Shown: in pieces, positions 9,311 through 20,487 of the stretch
How positions within the stretch are numbered: the stretch's first letter is position 1
How the letters are laid out: every line of letters begins with the position of its first letter
Origin: Harmothoe impar
Lineage: Eukaryota > Annelida > Polychaeta > Phyllodocida > Polynoidae
Direction: 5' to 3'
Assembly (NCBI GenBank): GCA_947462335.1
Contig: OX381705.1
Coordinates: 44,592,175 to 44,656,174, forward strand
DNA: 64,000 nt
Notes under the pieces: model-generated
Databases searched by the model: none
Seen by the model: the letters and a program-made list of their open reading frames with translations, nothing else
Told to the model about the DNA's origin: nothing
Program-made: the position numbers and the translations under genes

Positions 9311-12300
9311 TTACAGTTACATGTTCATTTTTCTATCATAATAACTGACAATTCATACCTGATTTCTTACCAAACGTTGGTTGTCATGCAGTTAGCATTC
9401 ATAATGTATGAATGCTGAATTTTTACATGCCAATTAATGCTGAAAGTCTAAGTGTAATACACTCCACGAAAGGATAGCATGTAAGCCATGCATTGCATTG
9501 ACTTATTCATATAATTAATAATGACAGCAATGAATGCTTCCTTCCATGGGGCCACTACATATATTACTCAATTGGAAATCAATCTAGGCTTACATCGGAC
9601 ATCACGGCTGTGGAAAGTGGCAGATCTATTTGTTTTATACCAGGTGGCGCCAGTGTAGCTTTTATTATTTTTGGGTATATGGCATTATTAACTCTGCAGG
9701 ATTATTTAAAGGTTTAGTGCAACTAACAATTTGTAAACACTAATATCACACATATTTACAGGTGATTTTTGTGCTACATCTATTGAGGCCAGTGCATTTC
9801 TAAACTGTGACACCTGCATTGATATCCAGAGTGACCACACTGCCACCTCGTGAACTTGCCTACACTCTGCATAGGGGATTTAGACAAAGGGACTGTTTTA
9901 TCATTAATCCATAAGAAATAACTACATAAATTCTTTTTACTATCAAGTCATATCTTCAGGTCATGATTGCTAAGGTTCGGGAATGTTTTGGGAATGTTGG
10001 TGCACACATGAGAGTCGGTTTAACTTCTGCATCCACATAAAGTGTCATGGTCTAGTACACAGGCCTTTGAGACTGTGTCTGATGGCCTCTTATTTTGTAA
10101 TAGATGTTTAAAACATTGATATCCTTTGATATAGCGAATGTTTTAAAACATCTTACCCACAATCCACAAGTTATTCCTAAAAAAACGAGAACAATGGATG
10201 TTTAGGCATACAAAACGTTTTCCTGTGTTGTGAGAGAGTCCCCATAATATAGGTTGTGCATGACATCACCCAATGGCGATCTATTCTGACTACTTCCCAT
10301 AAGAAATAAACTTAAGTTCTTAAGCAAATGCACTGAATTCCCCGTTTCACAAGACTATGATTAGTCATGTATCTCTGAGATACCCGCCTGCCTGTTTGTC
10401 CCACCCATGTGCGACCCCACGTCGTAGCAGGACCAACTCGGCACTTTTTGTGGTGGCTCCCACGGTACAATTGAGGGAGGGGAATGGACCAATGAGCACC
10501 AAGTGCCACATAATTACAGGGTTGTCAACCTTTGGTAATGAGTAAGAGTGCATGCCCCTCACCTCCCCCCGGAAAATGCTCAAAATGTAGATGACAAATG
10601 GTACACTCTGGTGTGTTTTGACTGTGATAATGAATCTATGTATTTGTGTATACAGAGGTTGCGAGGCGTAGGTTTGTCACCTCTAACTAGATACAAATAT
10701 TGTTTGTATCCCTGTACCTGTTCCTATAACATGGCGAATATTATTGTATGATTTATAGTCATCTAGTTTGGATACTGTAACTTAGTCAATATATACCCCG
10801 GGACCCTTATCGAGCATTGAGAGACTCAGTGAGAGGGGGGCATCTTCTAGCTATAGACCAAATATAACCATGTAGTAGAGGGTGCGTGAGGTGAGGGAGT
10901 TTTGACACCGCCTATGCCCTTCCATCCTCCCGGGAAGCACCCTCCTGTCTCCCGTCAGTATACATGTACGTGCACCAGTAGCCCCTCATTCTAACCCACC
11001 CCCACCACACACACTCTCATTAAATGGGAGTGCAGAGGGATATCTCCTTCAGGTAGGAAAGTCGCCGAAATTAAGGGCCTCAGCAAACAAAGTCGCCCTT
11101 TTTAGACCATTTCACTTCATCCAAATTTTTAACAGAGGTCATTTATATTATGTACCAAGTTGTCCGGAGCCCAGCTTGTCAGATTGCTTTTTACCCCTCT
11201 GCAGCCACTATAATGTTCCTAGATTTTGGGCTGGTGATTCTCCTAGTGTTAGCAGAAAAATTAATTCCAGTAGAACATAATTGATAAAGGGGTCTTTCTC
11301 ACTGCCCATTTTAGTCCTAAACTAATGAAACATATTTCAGTATTTAAATATCTGCAAGGAGCCGGAAACTAAGGCAGGAAATTAACACAAAGGCCATGTA
11401 TGTCTAGGGACGCTACATGTGTGTGTGGATGCAGAGATTAGTAGCACTTAGGGATGCGTGGGGTGACGCGCTCTCCAAGTGCTCACTGACCACACATGGG
11501 GGCATAGGGGATGTGGGGAGAGGGGGGGAGAGGTTACACAACTGGCTCACCGCCGTGCGGGCCGCCATGGCTTGCCGCCACCCGTAACGGTCATTGCGAG
11601 CCACCACAGGGGGTAATAAGACGCGGGAAGAGTCACCCAACCACATTCTACCCTTGGCAGACACTGGAGGAGTACGTACAGCAGGATTTTCTGCCGCCCA
11701 AGACCGCATCTACACCCCAACCACGGTACTCCCCTTGAGCCTCACAAGCTGCAGTGTCCAGTAGATGCTCCCACTCTACAGTTTTCTCCAACCTGACACA
11801 CCAACACGTTCATCCCATCATAAATTCTCCAAGAGATCCATTATCCATCAATGTAAGTATATTTACTTCTTTTCAGTCAGGAAAGACATGATTGCCAGAG
11901 ATGCCATTCCTTGGTTTATTTAACCTACAATTTCCGTCAACATTCTACATGAAAACCAATGTAATTTAATACAGTAATTCCAGCAAAGAATTGGGATTTA
12001 ATAGAAAGGTTGCCAAGTGGCATCTCTGACTGTGTAACTGGTCGGGATTAGACGTACATCTAATCTTTATTGTGATGGTAATTGCACTTGTAGAATTCGA
12101 TGTACAGGTAGTTATGCATTGTATGCCTATTGTTCTTTATTTCCATCTATGTTAAACAAGTATTCACTATTTTTGTGTGTGCATTTATAATATCATTTGA
12201 AAATCAGTAAAATCATGTGTAAATTACATTTCTATGTACGTTTCCTGTATCTTTTGCAAAGCCTTTCATTGCATTGAATTGATGTTTGAGAATTGATAGA

Positions 12301-13084
12301 ACATCCATACAAGTGCCCCCACATGACAAACTAATCAACAGCACCGAGAGGAAGGGTCACATGGTGTAGAAGCACTTCTGGGGGCGGGAGGTACCCTCCA
12401 CTATAGCACAGAGCGTGGCTACCCCCCCCCCCCCCCCACCCCCCACCCCTGCCCAATGTCCATGGTTGGGGGTGGACTGGGCGCACACACAGTATAGCAC
12501 CCGTAGTACAAGTAGTACAGGGGAGAGGAGCAGGGGGTTCTGGGCAGAGATGGGAAGTGTAGAGGGGTCGGGAAGTCACCAAAATTAAGGCTAGTACATT
12601 GTACACTGTAGGCCTATACTGTGGCTGATACTGGTGATAGGTGGCCTCTGTGATACTGCGCCCCCCCCCCCCCCTCCATGCCTAATTCAGCAAATCTAAA
12701 CTCGTCAATGCGAGCAATCGGATGGGGCCCTGTGTATTACACAGCCCAATAAGATAGCTGCTGTTAATAGTCTGGCACGAACAGACTACCCATGCCCGAC
12801 CTCAAGTAGTACAAGCATTATGCTGCTAACCCCCGCTGACTGGTTACTGTGGTCACTGTAGTGCTGAGGACTACAGTTCGCCACCCGCGTATTTTACGCG
12901 CCTACGTCAGCCTGCAGCCTGCGACCTTGGAAAAGTGGGCTGGCGATTGGAGGGGAGGGGGGTGGGGGGATGAGAGGTGCTATCCGTTTGGTGGTGGTGG
13001 TCGGGGGGGGGGGGGCCTAGGACTACACATAGCCTATAGTCCTCAGCACTACATCTTTAGTCCCCAGGACTATCTCTGAATAGT
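9311..13084. other. T2 non-coding left part
   Basis: No gene is recognised. A near-perfect hairpin lies at about 10102-10153 (arms AGATGTTTAAAACATT and AATGTTTTAAAACATCT). A foldback pair with arms GTAGTGCTGAGGACTA and its complement lies at 12859-12874 and 13037-13052. A CAGAGATGCCA...TGGCATCTCTG pair lies at about 11895-12028. Poly-C/poly-G runs occur at 12421, 12661 and 13003. Confidence 0.45.
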
Positions 13085-13524
13085 CTTGACCCTTTAAGGG
13101 CGTTGTGATGCCTTACTGCATCATGCCATTGGTAAACACGATGCTGTCTGAATGCAGCTCTGAGTAACTCGCCAGTTTTGTATTCAATCATCACACTGAC
13201 CATATGAGATTGAGACACTCCTGAAGAGTCAGCATATATAATCAGTAGCGGATCCAGGGGGTGGCCTGGGGGACACGTGCCCCCCCTAGACCCCCTGAAA
13301 ATGGCCCTTGGTATGACTCTTAACTATAGGAAATGTGGTCCAGAACACTGCCTGTGCCCCCCCTAGACCAAATTTTCTTGGCTGTGCCCCCCCTAGACCA
13401 CCCCTTCCGGATCCGCCCCTGATAATGCACCAATGCAGCACCAGAGTTACTTGCCCGGGGCTGCATTGGTGCATCAAGATGACAAATGTCATCTTTTAGC
13501 AACCTGCCGTCCCCAAAGGGTTAA
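13085..13524. mobile_element. TTAA/CCCTTT-ended foldback element with a nested MITE
   Basis: The left end TTGACCCTTTAAGGGCG is inverted at the right end (CGTCCCCAAAGGGTTAA). TTAA-type borders next to CCCTTT resemble piggyBac-like MITEs; the class is inference. A second short element with inverted GCGGATCC(A/G) ends (13244-13421), containing CCCCCCTAGACC repeats, lies inside it. A related sequence occurs at 38680-38870. Confidence 0.45.
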
Positions 13525-13739
13525 GACTGAGGCGAATTGACACTTTGCATTCGGCAGTGTCAGGGCCACTACCCCCCGCTCCCCTGGGCACACCCCCTCC
13601 CCCCCCCCCAACACACACACACTCCTAGCTAGGTCATACTAAGGTGATCTTGAAATTATACTTTGATTTGGGCAGATCCTATAAGCCACACTGGCGAGCT
13701 AACTTGCGCACTAGCCGTGGTTTGTACGTGGGGTTTTAC

Positions 13740-14300
13740 GATAGTGTGTGTGGGGGGGGGGGGGGGGGGGGGCGCAGGCGCGAATCCAGAAGGGGTGGTC
13801 TCCCGGGGGGGCCACTCCCTCAGTTTGGGTTTCTATGTGTGAACACGATTTCAAGGGAAAGGGTCTGTTTTGGACCATGGGCACGGGCCCGCGAGGGCCC
13901 TTGGAAAGAGGTGCTTTTTATGTAATTTTGGAGGAAAAGGGGTACATTTATCTTATTCCTCAAGAAACTTTGAGATTCAATTTTTACTCTTTTTTTCCCC
14001 TCAAATTAGGAATATTAGGGCACGTTTTAGGCCCATCTTTTTTGGGTTTATTCTTTCATTTTCATTGGTCATCCTTGATAAGAGTATGTTTATATTAATC
14101 TCCCTTGATTAGGGTATATTTTCAGGTCAATTTCCCGTAAAAAGGGATATATTTTGTTGATTTGCCTCCCGTGATAAGGGTCCAAAATTTGAGGTGATGT
14201 TCACACATAGCTACTATAGAAAAGGTAGGGAGTGGCCCCCCCGGGGGTGGTCTAGAGGGAGCACAGCCAAGAAAAGTGTCAAAAGTTAATCGGAGGGGGG
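13740..14300. repeat. Decayed foldback repeat
   Basis: Inverted similarity links about 13780-13850 (GGGGTGGTCTCCC, GGCCACTCCCT, TTCTATGTGTGAAC) and 14190-14270 (GTTCACACATAGCT, GGGAGTGGCC, GGGGTGGTCTAGA). Pieces of the same family appear near 16940-17040. The GC-rich frames read through it are not genes. Confidence 0.5.
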
Positions 14301-14589
14301 GTGCACAGACAGGGTCCTGTACGTTAAGAGTCATACCACGGTTACATGACATGGGGTGTTTCTTAAACAGGTCCGGGACTGCACTGAAAGAGTGGACGTA
14401 GACAGTGTTGACCCTGTCCCCATTTCTGTCAATGGTTGTGTCACTCAGGCAGGCACTTAGTATAGTAGTAGACTATAGTCTCCCTAGTTAAACCAAAACC
14501 TATTTCCGATTTTTCCTCTTAAGGTCCTAAATTTAAAACCCCACCTAGTTTATACTTTATCAAGTCCATGAATACCGATATAGATCTAT

Positions 14590-14697
14590 CCCAGTGGGCA
14601 CAAAACTCAGTTGAATGTTGAATCAATGTTGCATCAACATTGAATCAACATTGCCAACCAGTTTTCAATGTTGATTCAATGTTCTGTGCCCACTGGG
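14590..14697. mobile_element. 108-bp palindromic MITE with CCCAGTGGGCACA ends
   Basis: The ends are CCCAGTGGGCACA and its exact inverse, flanked by AT on both sides (14588-14589, 14698-14699). The interior is an imperfect palindrome of CAATGTTGATTCAA-type units. The CCCAGT start and 2-bp duplication match the properties of the large T1-T3 elements, so the same transposase group may move it (inference). Confidence 0.8.
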
Positions 14698-15559
14698 ATG
14701 GGCCTATTGTTATTTGTTATGGATACATACATAGGCTGCTGTAGTGATTGATAGTCATGAATGTGACACTGCTCATTCTTCAAAGGGTATAATCATAGCT
14801 CCTAAAAACAGGGCATCCAGCTCCCCCCCCCCCTCCCCCACACACACACCTGTGCTCAACCCACAGCCTCCGTAAAGAAAGCTGCGGAGGAGGGGTGTAG
14901 AAGGGGAGGTGAGGGGGGGGGGGGGGGGGCGTCTGATGCGTCTGATGCTCAGCCCGGAGCTCAGCCATGGGTGCACGGGAGGGGCGGGCACTGACTGACA
15001 ACACAAGCGGAAGGTTAAATTCCAAGTTTTAGATGAGAATATTTAGGTGGCTGTCATGCATTAGGGTGGCTCCAGAGGAGTCAAAAGCGACCTGGCGACC
15101 TGGGCTGTTTTCCAGGCGACCTGGTACAATAATAAAAGCGACCTGGCGACTTTTGGAAAAAATGGCTATAGCATAAATGGCCTAAAAAAGCGACTTTGTG
15201 ACCTGGGGCCCTCAATTTTGGCGACCTTCCAACCGGAGGGGGGGGGATCCCTGTGCACCCCCATTAGGACGCTGCTATGGCTCACACCCGAGGCATCCTC
15301 AGTGATGAGGGCACCCATGGACTGATGGAGGTAGCCACGTACCAAGAGATTTCCACCTCCTAGACCTAGGCTCTCTGCCTGCACGCAGGGGGGGGGTGTA
15401 GGGGGTAAACCATGTGTGAACATGGTGTGAAGGTGCGGGGGGGGGGGCAGGATGGGGCATTTCTATAGGGGATAGCATAGCTTTAACACCTCCACAGAAA
15501 TGACGACGGGCCTGGAAGTAAGGCTCAGAATAGAAATGGGAACAGGGTCATTTCTTGGC

Positions 15560-15695
15560 CGCGTCTCAGACCTGTTAAAATCGACATGGGACATGAGAGG
15601 TTCTTAAGGGCGACATGAGACATGAGGATTGAAGGGGCATGCGACATGACCAGTTCTTAAAATCGACATGCGACATGGGGACCCCCACATCTAGA
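15560..15695 (-). repeat. ATGTCG repeat family, copy 2 (inverted)
   Basis: It contains GACATGGGACATGAGAGGTT, TTAAAATCGACATG and GGGGACCCCCAC. This is the reverse orientation of the repeat found at 6927-7145 and 15997-16210. Confidence 0.65.
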
Positions 15696-15996
15696 CCCCT
15701 ATCAATTTGTCTGGCAACTGTACCCTGCTCCTTGATATATCCTATCGTAAATTTTCACGCAGAAGTCACAATTTGCATGAAAATCAGAACCCCAGTGAGA
15801 CTTATACGATTTGCCTAGGTGTGGATGATAGGAGAGATTTTGCTAGTACAGCACAGGACTAAAGTCGCCATAATCAGCCCCCCTGTACAACCGTGATGTG
15901 TATCAAAGATGTGATGTGTAGTAACCACACATAAGGTCTGACTATGCAAATGTGATGTGTATAAAAAAACGTGATGTGTAGTAACCATCTGTCCAT

Positions 15997-16210
15997 GATG
16001 GGGGTCTCGATTGGGGGGTCCCCATGTCAAATGTCGATTTTAAGAAATGCTTATGTCGTCCTGTTGTGTTTAAGAAATGCTCATGTCGCCATGTCGATTT
16101 TAAGAAATGGCCATGTCCCATGTCACTATCTCTGGGATTTCTCATGTCCCATGTCACTTAGGCTCAAAATGCCAATGTCGCCATGTTGATTTTAGGGGTC
16201 AACCCCCATT
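15997..16210 (+). repeat. ATGTCG repeat family, copy 3
   Basis: It begins near GGGGTCCCCATGTC and runs through several ATGTCG...TTTTAAGAAATG units to GGGGTCAACCCCCATT. GTGATGTGTAGTAACC-type units occur on both sides (15906-15985 and 16208-16245), so it probably inserted into another small repeat. Confidence 0.65.
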
Positions 16211-17193
16211 GTGTTGTGTAGTAACTTACATGATGTGTAGTAACCTAAATGCCCTTTACAAGTACCGTAAATACCCAGGTATAACCTGCATAGACATTGA
16301 CAGCATAGAACAGTACTAAAATCGTATAGTACACATAGAAACTTAACCATGAACTGAGCAAAGGCCCGTATAACTCCCCTCATCCCCCCCCCAAAAAATG
16401 GAGATAGCATTGTGGTATGTTAAATGTCACAGTGTAACGTCACAATATAGTGTATATCCCATTAGTATTATTTAGTCCCTCCAATTGATCGTCAATTGCC
16501 CGGGATAATTCCCTCCTCTACATGAATTTACCCAAACATGCATTGAGAGGGCAGTACATTGTATATAAATATTGAGTAGGACCATTTGACGACTCATGGA
16601 TACACTGCTCTGGCCTGGACACCTGGCAGGTTTCCTTTACTACCAGACGGAATAATAGCATTAATATTATCGTCCTCAAATGCTCAAGTGCACCATTATG
16701 CTGAAAACAGGCAAATGGAAACATGATACACAAGTAGAAGTCAGCTGCAATTGCATCCTGGTCTTTAAACAAGATGGTACGGTAGTCAATGGATACATAG
16801 GAAATGCATTGTCCTATATGCAGTTTTCCTCCCTCTAAAACAAACAGCCCTCTATTACGATCACATTACCATTGAGGCCACTAAGGAAAGTCCAAACCTT
16901 TTTACCTGTATAAATATATAAATTCCCTCGTCAGCAATCACCCTGGGGGCCACTCCCTATCATTTCTATAGTAAAATATACTCTTATCAAGGATGACCAA
17001 TAAGAATTATAGAATGTACCCAAACGATATACCCTGATTAGATAATTCTAGTGTGAGGAAATACAGAGCTTGCCAACCTGTCCCTCTCACCACCACCTCT
17101 ACTCGCCAGTCGTCAAGTCGTTACCAGCACCGCACTACCATAATAGAAGTACAGAACTCACCGTTCTTTGTTTTCCCGTTCTCCGTTTCCCCC

Positions 17194-17487
17194 CCCGTCC
17201 CCGATCCCCCCGGTCCCCGATCCCCCCGGTCCCCGATCCCCCCGGTCCCCGATCCCCCCGGTCCCCGATCCCCCCGGTCCCCGATCCCCCCGGTCCCCGA
17301 TCCCCCCGGTCCCCGATCCCCCCGGTCCCCGATCCCCCCGGTCCCCGATCCCCCCGGTCCCCGATCCCCCCGGTCCCCGATCCCCCCGGTCCCCGACCCC
17401 CCCGGTCCCCGATCCCCCCGGTCCCCCCGGTCCCCGATCCCCCCGGTCCCCCCGGTCCCCGATCCCCCCGGTCCCCGATCCCCCCGG
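17194..17487. repeat. 16-bp GC-rich minisatellite
   Basis: About 18 tandem copies of GGTCCCCGATCCCCCC, with a few 8-bp shortened units near 17415-17460. Because 16 is not a multiple of 3 and the unit has no stops, several frames stay open on both strands and read as Pro-Arg-Ser or Gly-Asp-Arg repeats. None is a real protein. Confidence 0.95.
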
Positions 17488-18180
17488 TCGTTGGTTGTCA
17501 TGGTGCATGGATGAAGTCATGCTGAGTAACTCACCAGTGCTGTATTTATGCATCATGCCAACCCCTCTGGCACTGTTGGTGTTGGTGTGTGTGTGTTGCG
17601 GGGGGGGGGGTTGTAGATTAAAAAAAGTTGGGTTTTCCGAGGGTAAACAAAACAGAAAAGGAAAATGGATTTTGGGCATTCTGTGTTATTGAACAGATGA
17701 TGATTCTAAACAATGTCATCAGCACATGATTATTTTAGTAATTAAAACGCTTTTCTGAGGAATATTGGACATATAAATCCGTATTTTACAGTCTTGTGCA
17801 TTAAAAGAATGGCATGTAATTTGGGATATCATAACTAATGTTTCCAGGTGCAGGTTATTGCATTTAGAAGAAGTTATTGACATTCGACTATAGTGAGAAA
17901 CAGTCGACAGAGAGAATGATCTTTAAGGCAATACCCACCCATATTCGTGAAGCCATGTAATATCACAAGGACTTTTACACTAATACATTATTCCCTTTAT
18001 TGTCATGATGGATTGATGCACAACTGGTGAGTTCCTTGCCAGGGCTCCATTAGTGCTTCATATTGACAAAGGGCATAATGAATTGGTTGCTTGGTATTGG
18101 CACTGAAATATTGCAGTTCAAACTGAACTTAGAATTCCATCTCTTCCTCTTTTTAGGAGGAGGCGGGAGAAGCAGTGAGG

Positions 18181-20283
18181 ATGGCTGGGACATATCCAAG
18201 CATGTATATGTTTGCCAAAAGAGAGGTTGCAAGGGCTAAACATGAAGGTGCAAGGGCAAAACGGCAAAGGTTGGAAGATAGCGAGTCAAGCTCTGATACT
18301 GATACAGAAAACACCACAGCTCACCCAGAGCATGGCACAGGTGGCATGGTGACACCTGATACAGAATGTAGCAATGGTTACCAAGGGCAGCTTCATTGTA
18401 ATAGTATGGACATGGTGCAGGATGAAATTCATGAGAACAATATCCAAGAGGAAAATTTGATAATCAGTGGGAATGATCATTATGATTTGGAAGCCAGTGT
18501 CTATGCAGAGTTGTTGGATGAAACCGATGAAGATCCTGACTTTGTCCCATGGACATGGGAGCAAATTGACAATCATGTGCCACTTTCATCTGATTCAGAA
18601 TCGGATAGTGAACCGGAAATCCCCTTATCAAAGAAACTGGCAGAGTGGCATCTTCAGTATGGAGTCCCACAGTATATAGTTGATGACTTATTGAAGGTCC
18701 TTCAGGATTATGGACATCCTGAACTACCTGCATGTGCCAGGACGTTGGTAAAATCAAAAAGATCTGTAACAACAGATGAGAAATCAGGGGTGCAGTATGC
18801 TCATCTTGGTCTTAAGAAAGGGCTCATAAAGGAACTTAGTAAGTATCCTGAAGAGGTCCTAGAGGATACTGTAGAGATATCTCTTAACGTTGATGGGATG
18901 CCAATCTGGAAGAGTTCCAATAGTAGTTTATGGCCAGTTCTGGCTCTTGTACACTTAGAACCAAGTGTAGTCTTCCCTGTCACTCTAACATATGGTCAAA
19001 GCAAACCAGAAGATCTGGAGTTTCTAGAGGATGTTATTATGGAATTGAAAGAAGTTCTGACCAATGGTGTGGAAGTCAATGAGAAAAAAGTTGCAATCAA
19101 ACTCAGATGTATAGTATGTGATGCCCCGGCTAGGTCTTTCATAAAGGCATCTAAATGCTTTTCTGGGTACTCAGGTTGTGATAAGTGTGATCAACATGGG
19201 AATCATGATGGTAAACGTATAATATTCTTGGATGTTGAAGATCTCACACTGCGGACCGATGAATCCTTCAGACAAAAGGTAGATAAGGCACACCACATTG
19301 GTTTGAGCCCATTTCTGCAGCTAGAGGACCTGGTGGATATGGTAGAAGATTTTCCAATTGACTACATGCATGCGTGCTGCTTGGGAGTCACCAAGAAACT
19401 TCTACTTGTTTGGACAAAAGGTATGAGAAGGTATCGGGTATCAGTACGCCAGACACAAGAAATGAGTAAGAGACTACTTGATTTGCGCCCATTTGTGCCA
19501 CATATGTTCGCCCGTCAACCACGGTCCCTGACTGAAGTTCCACGGTGGAAAGCAACAGAATACCGGCAATTTATGCTTTACACAGGTATGGTTGTCCTGA
19601 AGGGAATTCTGCCACGTGATTTCTACAAGAATTTCCTGGTATATAGTGTTGCCATGCGGATTCTTATAAGTCCTGCTCTTTGTAAGAGATCTGTAGAGTA
19701 TGCATCTGAGCTTCTATGCCAGTTTGTCAGTGAGGGCATAGGGATCTATGGTGATGCATTTGCTGTATACAATGTACACTCCATGGTGCACGTAGCAAAT
19801 GAAGCAAAAAAGTATGGCTCATTGGATGCCTGTAGTGCCTTTGCCTTTGAGAACTATCTCCAGAAGGTGAAGCGGATGGTCAAGGGTGGCAGAAACCCTC
19901 TTGTACAGATAATCAAGAGAACAGAAGAAAGAAACTTGATGCCTAAAGAGCAAAGTAAATCCGTCAGGGTTGACAAGGCCCCAAACAATGCCTTCATCAT
20001 ACATCGCCCAGGAGCAATACACTGTTGTGAAGTAAGCACAGTCACAACTGAGACTGATGCCAGAGGGGTTGTGATCACCCTGTGTAGAGTGTGGACCCGG
20101 ACATACCCCTACTTTGATGACCCATGTGACTCAAGAGATGTGGGGGTGTATATTGTAAAACCCCAAGACTCTCGCATGAAGAAGATCTCCATGGATCTGT
20201 TAAAGATAAGGGCAATGAAGATGGTCCTAGAAAATGATGGGTACCTCTTCAGCACAATTCTACATGATGCGAGTAAAGAATAA
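18181..20283 (+). CDS. TNP2/CMC-like DDE transposase of T2
   Basis: The frame encodes 700 residues from ATG 18181, which lies 24 bases after a TCTTTTTAG acceptor, so a 5' untranslated intron is likely. The first 130 residues are acidic and low-complexity. Conserved blocks follow: LNVDGMPIWKSS with Asp238, CDAPARSF with Asp314, a Cys-rich patch GYSGCDKCDQHG, DYMHACCLGVTKKLL (about 394-408), and FAFENYL with Glu557. These are candidate DDE catalytic residues, with the long insertion between the second Asp and the Glu that is typical of TNP2/CMC transposases. The role would be cutting and joining at the CCCAGTAAAC ends of T2 and its relatives. The frame is intact over its whole length. Naming the catalytic residues is inference from motif position. 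Confidence 0.8.
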   Translation: MAGTYPSMYMFAKREVARAKHEGARAKRQRLEDSESSSDTDTENTTAHPEHGTGGMVTPDTECSNGYQGQLHCNSMDMVQDEIHENNIQEENLIISGNDHYDLEASVYAELLDETDEDPDFVPWTWEQIDNHVPLSSDSESDSEPEIPLSKKLAEWHLQYGVPQYIVDDLLKVLQDYGHPELPACARTLVKSKRSVTTDEKSGVQYAHLGLKKGLIKELSKYPEEVLEDTVEISLNVDGMPIWKSSNSSLWPVLALVHLEPSVVFPVTLTYGQSKPEDLEFLEDVIMELKEVLTNGVEVNEKKVAIKLRCIVCDAPARSFIKASKCFSGYSGCDKCDQHGNHDGKRIIFLDVEDLTLRTDESFRQKVDKAHHIGLSPFLQLEDLVDMVEDFPIDYMHACCLGVTKKLLLVWTKGMRRYRVSVRQTQEMSKRLLDLRPFVPHMFARQPRSLTEVPRWKATEYRQFMLYTGMVVLKGILPRDFYKNFLVYSVAMRILISPALCKRSVEYASELLCQFVSEGIGIYGDAFAVYNVHSMVHVANEAKKYGSLDACSAFAFENYLQKVKRMVKGGRNPLVQIIKRTEERNLMPKEQSKSVRVDKAPNNAFIIHRPGAIHCCEVSTVTTETDARGVVITLCRVWTRTYPYFDDPCDSRDVGVYIVKPQDSRMKKISMDLLKIRAMKMVLENDGYLFSTILHDASKE

Positions 20284-20487
20284 GCTATACATATATGCAT
20301 ATAAGGTATCATATATCAACACCCCTATGCAAAATTAATTGAAGCAAGAAATAATCCTTCTTGAAAGTAATTAATACCATACATAATGTTGCCACCTAGC
20401 CAACATAGCACCAATTAACTTAGTGCAAATTGAGTCTGTTTATGAGGGATGCCACTATGTTTAGTAAGTGTGATTTCCTTATTTCAG

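Noticed and set aside
13644..14112. Overlapping plus-strand frames of 80-116 codons
   Set aside because: They cross a poly-G run and a decayed foldback repeat. No domain or splice context was found.
17053..17692. Several overlapping long frames on both strands (Pro-Arg-Ser and Gly-Asp-Arg repeats)
   Set aside because: They arise from a 16-bp stop-free minisatellite. Every frame is open and none has a non-repetitive domain.
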